Below are positions 41,944 through 51,409 of a stretch of 64,000 bases of DNA, piece after piece. Source of the stretch: Eoetvoesiella caeni. Lineage in GTDB: Bacteria; Pseudomonadota; Gammaproteobacteria; Burkholderiales; Burkholderiaceae_B. The notes beneath the pieces are model-generated. The model had not been told where the DNA came from. It was given only the letters and a program-made list of their open reading frames with translations, and did not search any database. The position numbers were made by a program, and so were the translations under genes. Position 1 is the first letter of the stretch; every line of letters begins with the position of its first letter. The DNA is taken from assembly GCF_003315175.1 (NCBI RefSeq), contig NZ_QNRQ01000002.1:186001-250000 (forward strand), read 5' to 3'.

Positions 41944-43002
41944 ATGAACGCCTCTGTCCAAGCTCGCGACGAAAGTCCGCCCGCCCCTACTTTGCATCCC
42001 TCGTTGCGCATCGGCATTGCGGGGGCCGGGGCCATTGGCTGTACGCTGGCGGCAACATTGGCGCACGCGGGGCAGGCGGTGCATTTGCTGGCCCGCGGCG
42101 CAAACCTGCAAGCCATCCAGCGCAACGGCATCCAGCTTACCCGTGCCCAAGATATCATCCAGGCTTCTGTAGCCGCGTCGGCCAGCGCACACGAGCTGGG
42201 CGTGCAAGACGTTCTATTCCTGTGCACCAAAGCCCAGGACCTTGCCGGGCTACTGCCTGCGCTGGCCCCCATGATCGGGCCGCAAACCTGCGTCGTGCCC
42301 TTGGTCAACGGCGTACCGTGGTGGTATTTTCAGGGCATACCCGACCATTTTTCCGGCCGCGCCATCGAAGCCGTAGACCCTGGCGGAGCATTGCTGAGCG
42401 CTCTTCCCTCCGAACAAATCCTGGGCGCCGTGGTATTTATCACGGCCGAACGCCTTGGACCCGGTGCGGTCGAATCGCGCAACCCCATGCTACTGGTTCT
42501 GGGCGAGCTCGACCATACCGAGACCCCCAGATTGCAGCGCATTGCCGCTGCGCTGACGGCGGCCGGGCTCCCCACCCGCAGCAGTCCCCGCATTCGCGAT
42601 CCGCTTTGGACCAAAATAATTGCCAACCTGGCGTCCAACCCGCTTTCGGTCATTAGCGGCGCGACGCTGCAAGCGCTGTTCAGCGACCCGCGCCTGCTGC
42701 CTGTCGTGCGCAAAATACTGGTCGAAGCCATGGCCCTGTCCGCAGCCTACGGGGCCCGCCTGGAGTTCGACCCTGAAACCTTTATTGCGCAGGCCGCCGC
42801 CATGGGCCCGACACGCACTTCCATGCTGCAAGACTCGCTGCAAGGCCACCCCCTTGAACTGGCCGCCATCGGCGACTCGCTACTCGAGCTGGCCCGCCTG
42901 CGGCAAATCCCCATGCCAATAACCCAGGACATCATCGCCCTGACTCACTTTCGCGACGAGGCAACACGCGCCGCCAATGCCCTTAACGGAGACAAAAAAT
43001 GA
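41944..43002 (+). CDS. Ketopantoate reductase-like protein (PanE/ApbA family)
   Basis: A 352-residue NADPH-binding protein. The Rossmann motif is IAGAGAIG about 37 residues in, with LCTKAQD and the conserved NGVPWWYFQGIPDH region, and the C-terminal helical domain carries DPLWTKIIANLASNPLSV (with the catalytic Lys). Ketopantoate reductase makes D-pantoate for pantothenate synthesis. Here the N terminus is longer than E. coli PanE, and the gene is translationally coupled to a class II aldolase (ATGA overlap), so a catabolic 2-oxoacid reductase role is quite possible. The start at 41944 lacks a clear ribosome site. Confidence 0.86.
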   Translation: MNASVQARDESPPAPTLHPSLRIGIAGAGAIGCTLAATLAHAGQAVHLLARGANLQAIQRNGIQLTRAQDIIQASVAASASAHELGVQDVLFLCTKAQDLAGLLPALAPMIGPQTCVVPLVNGVPWWYFQGIPDHFSGRAIEAVDPGGALLSALPSEQILGAVVFITAERLGPGAVESRNPMLLVLGELDHTETPRLQRIAAALTAAGLPTRSSPRIRDPLWTKIIANLASNPLSVISGATLQALFSDPRLLPVVRKILVEAMALSAAYGARLEFDPETFIAQAAAMGPTRTSMLQDSLQGHPLELAAIGDSLLELARLRQIPMPITQDIIALTHFRDEATRAANALNGDKK

Positions 43003-43790
43003 ATGCTTTGACCACACCGCAAGTCCAGATGAAACAACCCGTCGTGCGTCCCGCACACTGCAGCGAAGAAGAATGGCAGTTGCGCTGCGACCTGGCCGAG
43101 TGCTACCACCTGATCGACTACATGGGCTGGAGCGAAACCATTTTCAACCATATCTCGGCGCGCCTGCCCGGCCCCGTCCATCAATACCTGGTCAATCCTT
43201 TCGGCCTGAACTACATTGAAATCACGCCGGCCAATTTGCTGAAGGTCGACCTGAACGGGCAAAAGGTAGAGCCCTCGCCCTACGACGCCAACCCCGCAAG
43301 CTTTGCGCTGCATGGCGCCTTGCACGAAGCGCGCGATGACATCCGCTGCATCATCCACACCCATACAACGCCTATTTCGGCGGTAGTGCAAAAGCGCAAG
43401 GGCTTCGACAACAACAACTTCTACGGCGCTCAGCTGTATGGCCGCGTGGGCTATCACACCTTCGAAGGCATTACGCTGTACGACGACGAAAAGCCGCGCA
43501 TGGTCGCCAGCCTGGGCCAAAAGCACATTCTGGTCTTGCGCAACCACGGCATTGCGGTGGCCGAAGGCAGTATTGCCAAAGCCATATTCCTGCTATGGAC
43601 CACGCAGCGGGCCGCCGAAGTCCAGTGCGCCGCGGCCGCCCTGCCCGGCGAAGACAACCCCTTGCCCGAAGCCGTGCAGCAAAAATGTACCGAGCAAACC
43701 GAAATGCTGATCCGCGAAAGCGATTTCGCCAATCAGTTTTTCAATGGCATGGTACGCAGGATGCACGCCGCGCGCGGCCCTAGCTGGTAA
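42999..43790 (+). CDS. Class II aldolase/adducin family protein
   Basis: A 263-residue zinc-dependent aldolase/adducin-fold protein. Core motifs are MGWSETIFNHISAR near the N terminus, the zinc ligands in CIIHTHTTPISAVV, and the third His in LRNHGIAVAEG. Members include fuculose-phosphate aldolase and ribulose-phosphate epimerase, as well as decarboxylases or hydrolases of aromatic pathways. GGAG precedes the ATG at 42999, which overlaps the upstream stop by 4 bp. Its 3' end overlaps the convergent livF gene by 11 bp. Substrate unknown. Confidence 0.89.
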   Translation: MNALTTPQVQMKQPVVRPAHCSEEEWQLRCDLAECYHLIDYMGWSETIFNHISARLPGPVHQYLVNPFGLNYIEITPANLLKVDLNGQKVEPSPYDANPASFALHGALHEARDDIRCIIHTHTTPISAVVQKRKGFDNNNFYGAQLYGRVGYHTFEGITLYDDEKPRMVASLGQKHILVLRNHGIAVAEGSIAKAIFLLWTTQRAAEVQCAAAALPGEDNPLPEAVQQKCTEQTEMLIRESDFANQFFNGMVRRMHAARGPSW

Positions 43791-44520
43791 TTGCCTCGGG
43801 CTGGCTTTCGTCTGCGCCCAGCCCCAGATATGCGCGCCGCAAATGCGGCTGCGCCAGCAGTTCGTCCGGAGTGCCGGTAGCAACTATCCGGCCTTCCTCC
43901 AGGACGGCGGCATTCTGGGCCACCTGCAAAGCCATCGTGACATTTTGCTCGACCAGCAAAACCGTCATGCCTTCGGCGTGAATGTCGCTGATCACCTTGA
44001 ACATATCCAGCACGATGCTGGGCGCCAATCCTAACGAAGGCTCGTCCAGCAACATAAGCCTGGGCAGGGCCATCAAGGCCCGGCCTATGGCCACCATTTG
44101 CTGCTGGCCGCCCGAAAGCGAACCGGCGGGATGGTCGAGCTTGGGCACCAGCGCCGGGAACAAGGCGCAAACCCGTTCAAGCGATGCGGCGCGCGCAATG
44201 CGGGCCCTGGCTGTATAACTGCCCAGTTCCAGGTTTTCACGCACGCTCATGCTAGTGAACAGGCGGCGCCCCTCGGGCACCAGCGCAATGCCATGATCGC
44301 AAAAGCGATGCGGCGCCAGCTTGGTCAAGTCCTTGCCGTCAAACAGGAGCTTGCCGCCGCTGACGCGATTCAGGCCGGCAATAGCATTGATAAGCGTGGT
44401 CTTGCCCGCGCTGTTGGGGCCCACCACGCACAGCAGCTCGCCGCTGTTTACCGTTAACGAAACATCCCACAATGCCGTGGCTGCGCCGTAAGCAACGCGA
44501 AGAGACTGGACTTCAAGCAT
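43780..44520 (-). CDS. livF: LivF-type ABC ATP-binding protein (second transporter)
   Basis: A 246-residue ABC ATPase: Walker [10 protein letters not shown] (Ser in place of the usual Gly-Ala), signature [16 protein letters not shown] and Walker [12 protein letters not shown]. The start at 44520 gives an 8-bp overlap with the fused permease/ATPase gene; longer extensions run inside that gene in another frame. Last gene of the second Liv operon (48409 to 43780). It provides one half of the ATPase pair, the other half being fused to LivM. Confidence 0.9.
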   Translation of the reverse strand: MLEVQSLRVAYGAATALWDVSLTVNSGELLCVVGPNSAGKTTLINAIAGLNRVSGGKLLFDGKDLTKLAPHRFCDHGIALVPEGRRLFTSMSVRENLELGSYTARARIARAASLERVCALFPALVPKLDHPAGSLSGGQQQMVAIGRALMALPRLMLLDEPSLGLAPSIVLDMFKVISDIHAEGMTVLLVEQNVTMALQVAQNAAVLEEGRIVATGTPDELLAQPHLRRAYLGLGADESQPEAITS

Positions 44521-46327
44521 GAGCGCGGATTCCAATGGGCGGGACAGAGGGCGCGGCATGCGCGGCGGCGGGCTTGCCCAGATACGTGGCAACGACGTCG
44601 GGCCGGGCCATGACTTCGGCGGGCAGCCCTTCGGCCAGCACCGTGCCCTGGTTGAAGACAACAATACGGTCGCACAGCGCCATGACGGCGCGCATGACGT
44701 GCTCAACGAACAATATGGTCGTGCCTTGGGCGCGTATGCGCTGGATCAGCGCCACCGCTTCGTCGATTTCAGAAGGCGTCAGGCCCGACAGGACTTCGTC
44801 CAGCATCAACAACTGGGGATGGGCCGCCAGGGCCCGCGCAAACTCCAGGAACTTGCGCTGATGCAGGTTAAGGTCTTCGGGCAGCGCAAAAGCGCGGTCG
44901 GCCAGGCCGGTGAACTCAAGCCAATGCCAGGCGTCGTGCTCGGCCCGGCGGCGCTCTTGCTGGCGGGCGCCGAACATGGCCGGCAAAGCCACGTTTTCAA
45001 GCACCGTCAAGTGCGCAAAGGGCCGGGGAATCTGATAGGTACGGGAAATGCCGCTGCCCGCAATACGATGCGCGCCTATGCCGGAAATCCGGCGACCCTC
45101 GAATGTCATGGTACCGGCCGTCAAGGGAAAGTGGCCGCTGGCAACGTTGATGAATGTGGACTTGCCAGAGCCATTCGGCCCCAGCAAACCCAGGATTTCG
45201 CCGCGCCGCACGTCCAGGTCGACATCGTTCAAGGCCTTTACCCCCTGAAACGATTTGCAGATACCGCGCGCAGACAACAGAATTTCGCTGTCCGCGCCAG
45301 GCGCCGGCCGGCCGCCCGCCGGCTCAGGCAATACGCCGCCGTTGGAATCTGCCGCCAGGGTGTCTTTGGGCCGTGCCCGGGCGGCATCCGGCTTGCGCAC
45401 GAACTTCTTCAGGATTCCGCCCAAGATGCCGTCGGGCATGAACAGAATTACGCAAATAAGTATGACGCCCATGGCAACCTTGCCCAGCACGGCGCTGTCG
45501 CCGGCGGTAAAGCTGTACAACAGAATGGTAATTACCGTGGCGCCGACGGTCGGCCCGGCCCAGTGGCGGGTGCCGCCCAGCACGCTCATCAAGATCACGG
45601 TCAAAGGCAACAGCACAGTAAAGATATCGCCGGTTGTCACATACGACACGAACAGGGCGTGGATGCCCCCAACAACCCCCGCCAGCGCGCATGACAATGC
45701 AAAGGCGACAACTTTATAGCGGAAGGTCGGCACGCCCAGGACTTCTGCCACATCCTCGTCGTCGTGAATGGCAAACAGACCGGTGCCAAAGCGCGCGTAA
45801 TAAATAAGCAATGCAATGACTACCGTCAACAACGCGGCGGCCAAAGCCAGGTAGTAAAACGTCGTCGATGCCGAGGGGCCGATTTCCGGCACAGGCACCG
45901 CGCTAAGATAGACGCCGGGCCCGCCGTCGATAGGCGTATTAAGCACGATAGTGGCCACCACGAAGGTGGCGGCCAGGGTAAGCAGCGCAAAGAGTTCGCC
46001 GCGTACGGCCTTGACGCGAAAAGACACCACGCCCAGCACTGCGCCGAACAAAGCCGCCATGGCGGCCGCCGCCGGCAATGTCCACAAGAAAGGAATATCG
46101 AACCCACTGCTCAAGACCGCAGTGGTGTACATGCCTATGCCGAAGAACGCGCCATGCCCGAACGAAAAATAGCCCGAATAGCCGGAAAGCAAATTCCAGG
46201 ACGTCGACAGCGCGATCCAATGAAAAATCAAATACAGGACAGACAGGTAAAAGGCGGGCAGGCCCACATAAGGGACAAGAACCAGCCCCATCGCCGCGAT
46301 AGCCACCAACAACAGGGATTTCTTCAT
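44513..46327 (-). CDS. Fused LivM permease and LivG ATPase
   Basis: A 604-residue fusion. Residues about 1-310 are a LivM-type permease with some nine hydrophobic helices and the cytoplasmic loop HDDEDVAEVLGVPTFRYK. A linker of about 30 residues (KDTLAADSNGG...PGADSE) leads to a LivG-type ATPase with Walker A GPNGSGKST, the LivG motif GISRTYQIPRPFAHLTVLENV, a degenerate signature LNLHQRKFLEFARALA and Walker B LMLDEVLSGL. The start at 46327 makes an ATGA overlap with livH. Both halves look intact, so it is probably a functional fusion, not an assembly artefact. Confidence 0.9.
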   Translation of the reverse strand: MKKSLLLVAIAAMGLVLVPYVGLPAFYLSVLYLIFHWIALSTSWNLLSGYSGYFSFGHGAFFGIGMYTTAVLSSGFDIPFLWTLPAAAAMAALFGAVLGVVSFRVKAVRGELFALLTLAATFVVATIVLNTPIDGGPGVYLSAVPVPEIGPSASTTFYYLALAAALLTVVIALLIYYARFGTGLFAIHDDEDVAEVLGVPTFRYKVVAFALSCALAGVVGGIHALFVSYVTTGDIFTVLLPLTVILMSVLGGTRHWAGPTVGATVITILLYSFTAGDSAVLGKVAMGVILICVILFMPDGILGGILKKFVRKPDAARARPKDTLAADSNGGVLPEPAGGRPAPGADSEILLSARGICKSFQGVKALNDVDLDVRRGEILGLLGPNGSGKSTFINVASGHFPLTAGTMTFEGRRISGIGAHRIAGSGISRTYQIPRPFAHLTVLENVALPAMFGARQQERRRAEHDAWHWLEFTGLADRAFALPEDLNLHQRKFLEFARALAAHPQLLMLDEVLSGLTPSEIDEAVALIQRIRAQGTTILFVEHVMRAVMALCDRIVVFNQGTVLAEGLPAEVMARPDVVATYLGKPAAAHAAPSVPPIGIRAHA

Positions 46328-47187
46328 GCCTGGATTCTCTCGGGTCGAACGAGCAACACGATAATGAGTAAAGAGAACGAAACCAGCGGCGCCCACGAAG
46401 GCGACACAACCGCCATGGTTACCGCTTCGCTGATGCCGATGATGCAGCCCGCAATAATGGGCCCCATGGGCCGGCCAAGGCCGCCAAGCATGACGCAGGC
46501 AAAGACCACGCCTATCCAGCTGTAGATCTGGGATGGCGCCAGCGTGTAGCCCAGGGCAATGCAAACGCCGGCAATGCCGGCCAGCGAGGCATTGAGCCCC
46601 GAAAGCAATAACCCCAAAGCCTGCTGGTTGATGCCGAACGCGGCCGCAATAGGCCCGTCTTCAGCTGCCGCACGAATGGCTTTGCCGATATCGGAGCGGC
46701 GCAATACCTGCCAGATAATGAGCGAAATGCTAAGGCTCAAACCCAGTGTAATGAGTTCCGGTAGCGGTAGATACACTGTGCCGATCTGCAATTTATGCTC
46801 GGCATAGGTGGATTCCAGGCGCCGGTAATCCGCCGTCCAGATCCATTGCAGCATGGCCTCGATAATAATGGTCAAACCAAAAGTGACCAGCAAGGAATTG
46901 AACGGCGTCATCCGAAAACGCGTTATGACCCAATGTACGGCCATGCCCACGACAAAAAAGACCGGGATGATCATAAGCAGCGTCAACAAAGGGTCGATGC
47001 CGCCATAGGTGGAAAACTGATAGGTAAGGTATGCGCCAAGAAAGGCCAGTGCAAAGTGCGCCAGATTGATCTGGCGCAGCATACCCCAAGACAAACTTAA
47101 ACCAAGCCCTAGCAAACCATACAACGCACCTGTAAAAATCCCTGCCAGAATAGATTGAATCAGTAATGTAGAGCTTGGAAAGTTCAT
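46324..47187 (-). CDS. livH: LivH-type ABC transporter permease (second transporter)
   Basis: A 287-residue permease beginning IQSILAGIFTGALYGLLGLGL, a typical LivH opening, with about eight membrane helices and the GGLGRPMGPIIAG loop near the C terminus. The start at 47187 lies 13 bp after the binding-protein stop; upstream extension would overlap that gene. Coupled by a 4-bp overlap to the fused LivM-LivG gene. Confidence 0.9.
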   Translation of the reverse strand: MNFPSSTLLIQSILAGIFTGALYGLLGLGLSLSWGMLRQINLAHFALAFLGAYLTYQFSTYGGIDPLLTLLMIIPVFFVVGMAVHWVITRFRMTPFNSLLVTFGLTIIIEAMLQWIWTADYRRLESTYAEHKLQIGTVYLPLPELITLGLSLSISLIIWQVLRRSDIGKAIRAAAEDGPIAAAFGINQQALGLLLSGLNASLAGIAGVCIALGYTLAPSQIYSWIGVVFACVMLGGLGRPMGPIIAGCIIGISEAVTMAVVSPSWAPLVSFSLLIIVLLVRPERIQA

Positions 47188-47200
47188 GTAATCGTCACGC

Positions 47201-48409
47201 TTAGAAGGTTCGTAGCTTGGCACCCGGAGCAGCCCAATTGGCGGGCCATACCGTTAACCATTTCCCTTCTTGTACCTGCTTGATCTTGCTCAGGTCGTTG
47301 CCAAAGTTGCCCGGCCCGTCGAAACGCAACTGGCCTTGAATGGTGTCGACCGTGTGGGTCTTGAGCCAGTCGGACAGTACTTTGTCGTCGAGCGACTTGG
47401 TGGCTGTAACCGCCGCCTCGATGATTTGCCATGCCGAGAACGACGCGGCCGCCTGTGTATCGACCGCCGTGTCCGGCATATTGGCCTGCTTGGCGCGCGC
47501 GGCATACTCTTTGACGAATTGGGCGGCAATAGGGTTATCGGTAAACGGCGCGTGCGATTCGAAAATGGTTACCGACATGGCGTTATTCGCCTCGGGCGAC
47601 TTCAACATCGGGCCGGACGCGGGGTACAGGTAGAAATGATTGCGCGGGGCGTAATCGATTTTCTTCATGGCATCGAGCAACTGGTTGCCTTCCAGGCCCA
47701 GCCCGCCAACCCAGATGAGATCAGGGTTGGCCTCTTTGATGCGGCCGGCAATAGGGCCGAAGTCGCGGTTGCCGAAGTCCCACTCCAAGAACAGTACCTC
47801 TTTGATACCGCGCTTTTTAAAGACATCGCGCGCGCCGATGGAAACGAAATGCACCGACGGAAACTTGCTGGTGACGACCGCCACGGTTTTAGGCATGTGG
47901 GGCGTTGCCGCCATGGCGTCCAGCAGCAGGTTGGGGGTTGAAGTCTCGGGGGTAGGGCCGAACGACCATGCGGGAAACTGGCGCTCGTATTTGGCCAGCT
48001 TCGGAATACCAAAGGTATGGTGCACAAGCATCTTCTCGTGCCGCTGGGCCACGCCCATGGCGGAAAGAATATTGCCTGTTGCGTAAGGGCCGATAAGAAG
48101 ATCGACTTTATCGGAGGTGATCAGCTGTTCGTACAAGGTACGTGCAATGTCGGGCTTGGACTGGTCGTCTTTCAGGTCCCACTCGACCGGCCGGCCCAAC
48201 AAGCCGCCGCGCTTATTCAAGTCTTCAATATAGATTTCACCGGTCAACTTGTGAACCAGCCCCGTAGCCGCCAAGGGTCCTGTAAGCGCCAGCGTGCCGC
48301 CGATGCGGATGGGCTGGCCCTTGGACTGGGCCAGCGCGGTTCCCTGCACCAACATACCTGCACCGGCCGCACCCATTGCAGCAACGAATGCTCGTCGATC
48401 TATAGCCAT
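47201..48409 (-). CDS. Liv-type substrate-binding protein (second transporter)
   Basis: A 402-residue periplasmic binding protein. The signal has DRRAFVAAMGAAGAG, a Tat-like twin arginine ending near ALAQS. Mature motifs are GGTLALTGPLAATG and a central IGPYATGNILSAMGVAQRHEK, in the amide/aromatic-acid branch of the family (AmiC/Liv type I fold). The start at 48409 has CAGGAG upstream; the ORF extends to 48475. First gene of the operon SBP-livH-livMG-livF. A lipid-free soluble receptor for an unknown organic acid or amide. Confidence 0.9.
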   Translation of the reverse strand: MAIDRRAFVAAMGAAGAGMLVQGTALAQSKGQPIRIGGTLALTGPLAATGLVHKLTGEIYIEDLNKRGGLLGRPVEWDLKDDQSKPDIARTLYEQLITSDKVDLLIGPYATGNILSAMGVAQRHEKMLVHHTFGIPKLAKYERQFPAWSFGPTPETSTPNLLLDAMAATPHMPKTVAVVTSKFPSVHFVSIGARDVFKKRGIKEVLFLEWDFGNRDFGPIAGRIKEANPDLIWVGGLGLEGNQLLDAMKKIDYAPRNHFYLYPASGPMLKSPEANNAMSVTIFESHAPFTDNPIAAQFVKEYAARAKQANMPDTAVDTQAAASFSAWQIIEAAVTATKSLDDKVLSDWLKTHTVDTIQGQLRFDGPGNFGNDLSKIKQVQEGKWLTVWPANWAAPGAKLRTF

Positions 48410-48721
48410 GAAACTTCTCCTGAGTTTTTTAAAACTTGAGTCGAAAATCGGGCGACAAAATACGCGAATGCGCATGTCGCTTTATTCAGGGCGCAGAGCG
48501 TCCAGGTAAAAACGGGTGCTACGGAAAGGCCAATTCAAGGCCGGCGTTGCGCCGGCCAGCAAGTTGTCCCCAAGGCGTCCGCCTAGTGCCGGCCGATGGC
48601 CACAACAAGGCAAGACTATGTACTATTGTTAAAAAAACATATATTTGTAATGAAGTATATATAGAACGTCCTAAAAAAAAATCAGGGTTTCCATGCATAC
48701 TAGACGCCTCCCAGGAGCCAC
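48410..48721. other. Divergent intergenic region
   Basis: 312 bp with no gene. It holds the GC-rich hairpin at 48539-48557 and, to its right, an AT-rich stretch around 48620-48690 (with ATATATTTG and TATATATAG) that looks like promoter DNA for the kinase-like gene starting at 48722. Confidence 0.55.
48539..48557. other. GC-rich perfect hairpin
   Basis: GGCCGGCG and CGCCGGCC form a perfect 8-bp stem around TTG. No T-run follows on either strand, so it is not a standard terminator. It may be a regulator site or a short intergenic repeat. Confidence 0.4.
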
Positions 48722-49309
48722 ATGAGCCGACCTATCGCACTATTTATTCTGGGCCACGCGGGCACGGGCAAGTCGTTCTTGACGGACTATTTTGTTAAAC
48801 AACAACGGCTTGAACGCCAGTGCTGGTGTGTCATGGACAAGGACGCCGTGGCCGAGAACTGGACCGGCCCTTTGCTGCACGCGCTGGGGCAAAACCCCAA
48901 CGACAGGGATAGCCCGTTCTTCAAGGAACATGTGCGCGACCTGCAATACCTGAGCACGCTGCGCATTGCCAGGGATCAGCTCGACATTGGCCTTAATGTG
49001 GTTCTGCCAGGCCCCTGGAACCGGGAACTGGCCTCGTCGGCCTTGTTTTCAACCGGCAAACTGGGGTTTCCGGCCGCCGCGCGCCTGTGCCATGTCTGGC
49101 TGGAGCTGCCTCAGGCCGTGCGCAAAGAGCGCATTATCAAGCGGGGCGATATACGCGACCAATGGAAGCTGGACCACTGGGATGCCTACTTCGGCGCCCT
49201 GAAGCGCCCGCCCGCCGTCGAGGGCGGCCGCGTGCCAACCCTGGACGCCAGCCTGCCTATTGCGGAACAGGCGCGAATGCTGGAAGAGCTTGTGAAGAAC
49301 TCAAGCTAA
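48722..49309 (+). CDS. P-loop kinase-like ATP-binding protein
   Basis: A 195-residue protein with a Walker A motif GHAGTGKS at residues 11-18, right after a hydrophobic beta strand. The mid region has DKDAVAEN and the C-terminal half has LPQAVRKERIIKRGDIRDQWKLDHWDAY, with an Arg-rich lid like that of small-molecule or zeta/AAA-type kinases. CAGGAG precedes the ATG. It stands alone between divergent and convergent neighbours. It could phosphorylate a small molecule, but no substrate motif is clear. Confidence 0.75.
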   Translation: MSRPIALFILGHAGTGKSFLTDYFVKQQRLERQCWCVMDKDAVAENWTGPLLHALGQNPNDRDSPFFKEHVRDLQYLSTLRIARDQLDIGLNVVLPGPWNRELASSALFSTGKLGFPAAARLCHVWLELPQAVRKERIIKRGDIRDQWKLDHWDAYFGALKRPPAVEGGRVPTLDASLPIAEQARMLEELVKNSS

Positions 49310-49332
49310 AAGACCGAAGCCTTGAAGCGCGG

Positions 49333-50340
49333 TCAAAACCGTTCCGTATCGACCTCGCTTTCGCTTTGTTCGGTATAGCGGTTGCCAACCACGGTCCGTT
49401 GATTGATCAGGGCGTCCAAGCGCGCCAGAACGTCGTCATCGAGCAATACGCCGGCGGCGCCCAAGTCGTCTTTCAGGTGGGCTTCGCTGGTTGTGCCGGG
49501 AATGGGAATAATATCGTCGCCCTGATGCAGCAGCCAGGCCAGGGCCAGTTGCGCGGGGGTGCAGCCTACTTCTTGGGCAATGTCGTTGTAGGCCGGCATC
49601 AACTTCAGGTTGGCGGCATAGTTTTCAGGAGAAAAGCGCGGCATGGCCCGGCGAATGTCCTGGGCATGCAAGCTGCCCAGGTCGCTGAACCCGCACAAGA
49701 AGCCGCGCGCGACGGGGCTGAAGGCGACAAAAGCAACGCCCAATTCGCGGCAGGCATCCAGCACGGCAATTTCCGGGTTGCGCGTCCATAGCGAATATTC
49801 GGTCTGCAAAGCAGCAATCGGATGGACGGCGTGCGCGCGGCGCAAAGTAGCTGCGGAAACTTCCGACAAGCCAATGCTGCGGATCTTGCCTTCGCGCACC
49901 AGGTCGCTCAAGGCGCCGACGCTGTCTTCGATCGGCACCTGCTTGTCCCAGCGATGCAAATAATATAAGTCGATGACATCGGTTTGAAGCCGCCGCAAAC
50001 TGTCTTCGCAAGTAGCTTTAATGGTTGCCGGCCGCCCGTCGATAACCCGCACTTGCTTGCCGTTGCCTGCCACGTCCACACCTTGCATGCCGCATTTGCT
50101 CGCCAGCGTGAACCGGCTGCGCTGCGACGCCAGAGCCTTTCCGACCAAGGTTTCGCTTGCGCCAAACCCGTAAAGCGCGGCCGTATCGAACAAGGTCACG
50201 CCCGAGTCCAAGGCCGTGCGCAATACCCGCAGCGCCTGCTCTTCGGACACCGGCGCGCCATAGGCGTGACAAAAATTCATACAGCCCAGCCCAATGGCCG
50301 AAACAGAAAAGGAACCCAGTTGCCGCTGTTGCATCGCCAT
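49333..50340 (-). CDS. Aldo/keto reductase
   Basis: A 335-residue NADPH-dependent aldo/keto reductase (TIM barrel). Catalytic residues in family order: the Asp in LFDTAALYGFGASE with Tyr after it, a Lys in RFTLASKCG and the His in YYLHRWD. The PIAALQTEYSLWTRNPE and IIPIPGTTSEAHL motifs bind the cofactor phosphate. Typical of AKRs that reduce aldehydes or ketones. Faces the kinase-like gene and is upstream-separated from the alpha/beta hydrolase by 84 bp. Confidence 0.91.
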   Translation of the reverse strand: MAMQQRQLGSFSVSAIGLGCMNFCHAYGAPVSEEQALRVLRTALDSGVTLFDTAALYGFGASETLVGKALASQRSRFTLASKCGMQGVDVAGNGKQVRVIDGRPATIKATCEDSLRRLQTDVIDLYYLHRWDKQVPIEDSVGALSDLVREGKIRSIGLSEVSAATLRRAHAVHPIAALQTEYSLWTRNPEIAVLDACRELGVAFVAFSPVARGFLCGFSDLGSLHAQDIRRAMPRFSPENYAANLKLMPAYNDIAQEVGCTPAQLALAWLLHQGDDIIPIPGTTSEAHLKDDLGAAGVLLDDDVLARLDALINQRTVVGNRYTEQSESEVDTERF

Positions 50341-50424
50341 AGTCTTTGCGCCTTATATCTATTGGTTCGTAATTCGCGGCCTCATTATAAAAGCCGCAGC
50401 CATCGAAGGGACAACCGCGTTATG

Positions 50425-51300
50425 TCATGCATGAATCATCTCGAACGTTGCCTTGGCAAGGTCGCTGCGCGGGTCGTGCAGTTCGCAGAGCAGATCGAAA
50501 TGATTGCATTGCGGCGTGTCGACGCGCCGCACCGCAAGTCCCTGGGCGCGGCACGCCGCTTCATAAGCCGAGGTCTGGTTCTTGAAACCGTCGGTCTCCA
50601 GGCCGCCTACCGCCAGCACCACAGGCGTATCGGCCGGTGGCAGCTGAAACAGCGGACTGAGCCGCCGCGCCTGCTCGGGATGCAGTTGCAGCCACTCGTT
50701 GACGTTGATGCCGCACAAGGGCTGAAGGTCGTACAGGCCGCTAAGGCTCAGCATGCCTTTGATTACATTGTCCGGCAAACTGAACCTTTCCTGCCAACCG
50801 GACGCGGCCAGCATGGCCGCCAGGTGGCCGCCGGCGGAGCTGCCGCCCACATAGATACGGCCTGGGTCGACGCCGTACAGGCCCGCATTGCGGTATAGCC
50901 AGGCCAGTGCACTGCGCATTTCGCGTACGGTTTCCCCCAAAGTAGCCTCGGGCAAGAGGGTGTATTCAAGAGTGCAAACAGCAATGCCGGCATCGGTGAA
51001 CGCCTTGGCCATTATTGGCGCGTCTTCCTTGGTTTGCGCGCGCCAGTAGCCGCCATGTATAAAAACAAACAAGGGCGCCGGCTGCCGCTCCAATGTCACG
51101 GGGAACAGGTCCAGTCGATTTGCCACGCCCTGCCCGTAGCGCAAATCGCAAATCCCCGGGCACTGGCTTTTTACCTCTATGGCAAGCCGGGCGTACTCGG
51201 CCACGCAGGCGTCGAAATCGGGCACCGAAGCGCGGGCGTTGTATTGCGTTGCGCGCTCTTCCACGCTGGAAAAATTCAGATCAAAATTGTCTTCAGCCAT
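50425..51300 (-). CDS. Alpha/beta hydrolase, kynurenine-formamidase-like
   Basis: A 291-residue esterase/amidase of the hormone-sensitive-lipase branch. The oxyanion motif is FIHGGYWRAQTKED, the nucleophile elbow is YVGGSSAGGHLAAML with Ser as nucleophile, and the C-terminal His is in PQCNHFDLLCEL. Close to arylformamidase/kynurenine formamidase-type proteins and carboxylesterases. ATG at 51300. No clear operon partner; it lies between an aldo/keto reductase and an FMN reductase. Confidence 0.88.
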   Translation of the reverse strand: MAEDNFDLNFSSVEERATQYNARASVPDFDACVAEYARLAIEVKSQCPGICDLRYGQGVANRLDLFPVTLERQPAPLFVFIHGGYWRAQTKEDAPIMAKAFTDAGIAVCTLEYTLLPEATLGETVREMRSALAWLYRNAGLYGVDPGRIYVGGSSAGGHLAAMLAASGWQERFSLPDNVIKGMLSLSGLYDLQPLCGINVNEWLQLHPEQARRLSPLFQLPPADTPVVLAVGGLETDGFKNQTSAYEAACRAQGLAVRRVDTPQCNHFDLLCELHDPRSDLAKATFEMIHA

Positions 51301-51409
51301 TTGCTATCCGTTTACTTGTGTTCAAACCCCATTGCAACATGCAGTCCACGCCTTATGCTGCTGCGCTAACATAATGTTCGCACATTCGGCCGCCTTTAAA
51401 GGAATCAGC

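Noticed and set aside
44513-46564. Upstream extension of the LivM-LivG fusion to 46564
   Set aside because: The first 79 codons lie inside livH in another frame; a methionine at 46327 with ATGA overlap is the natural start.
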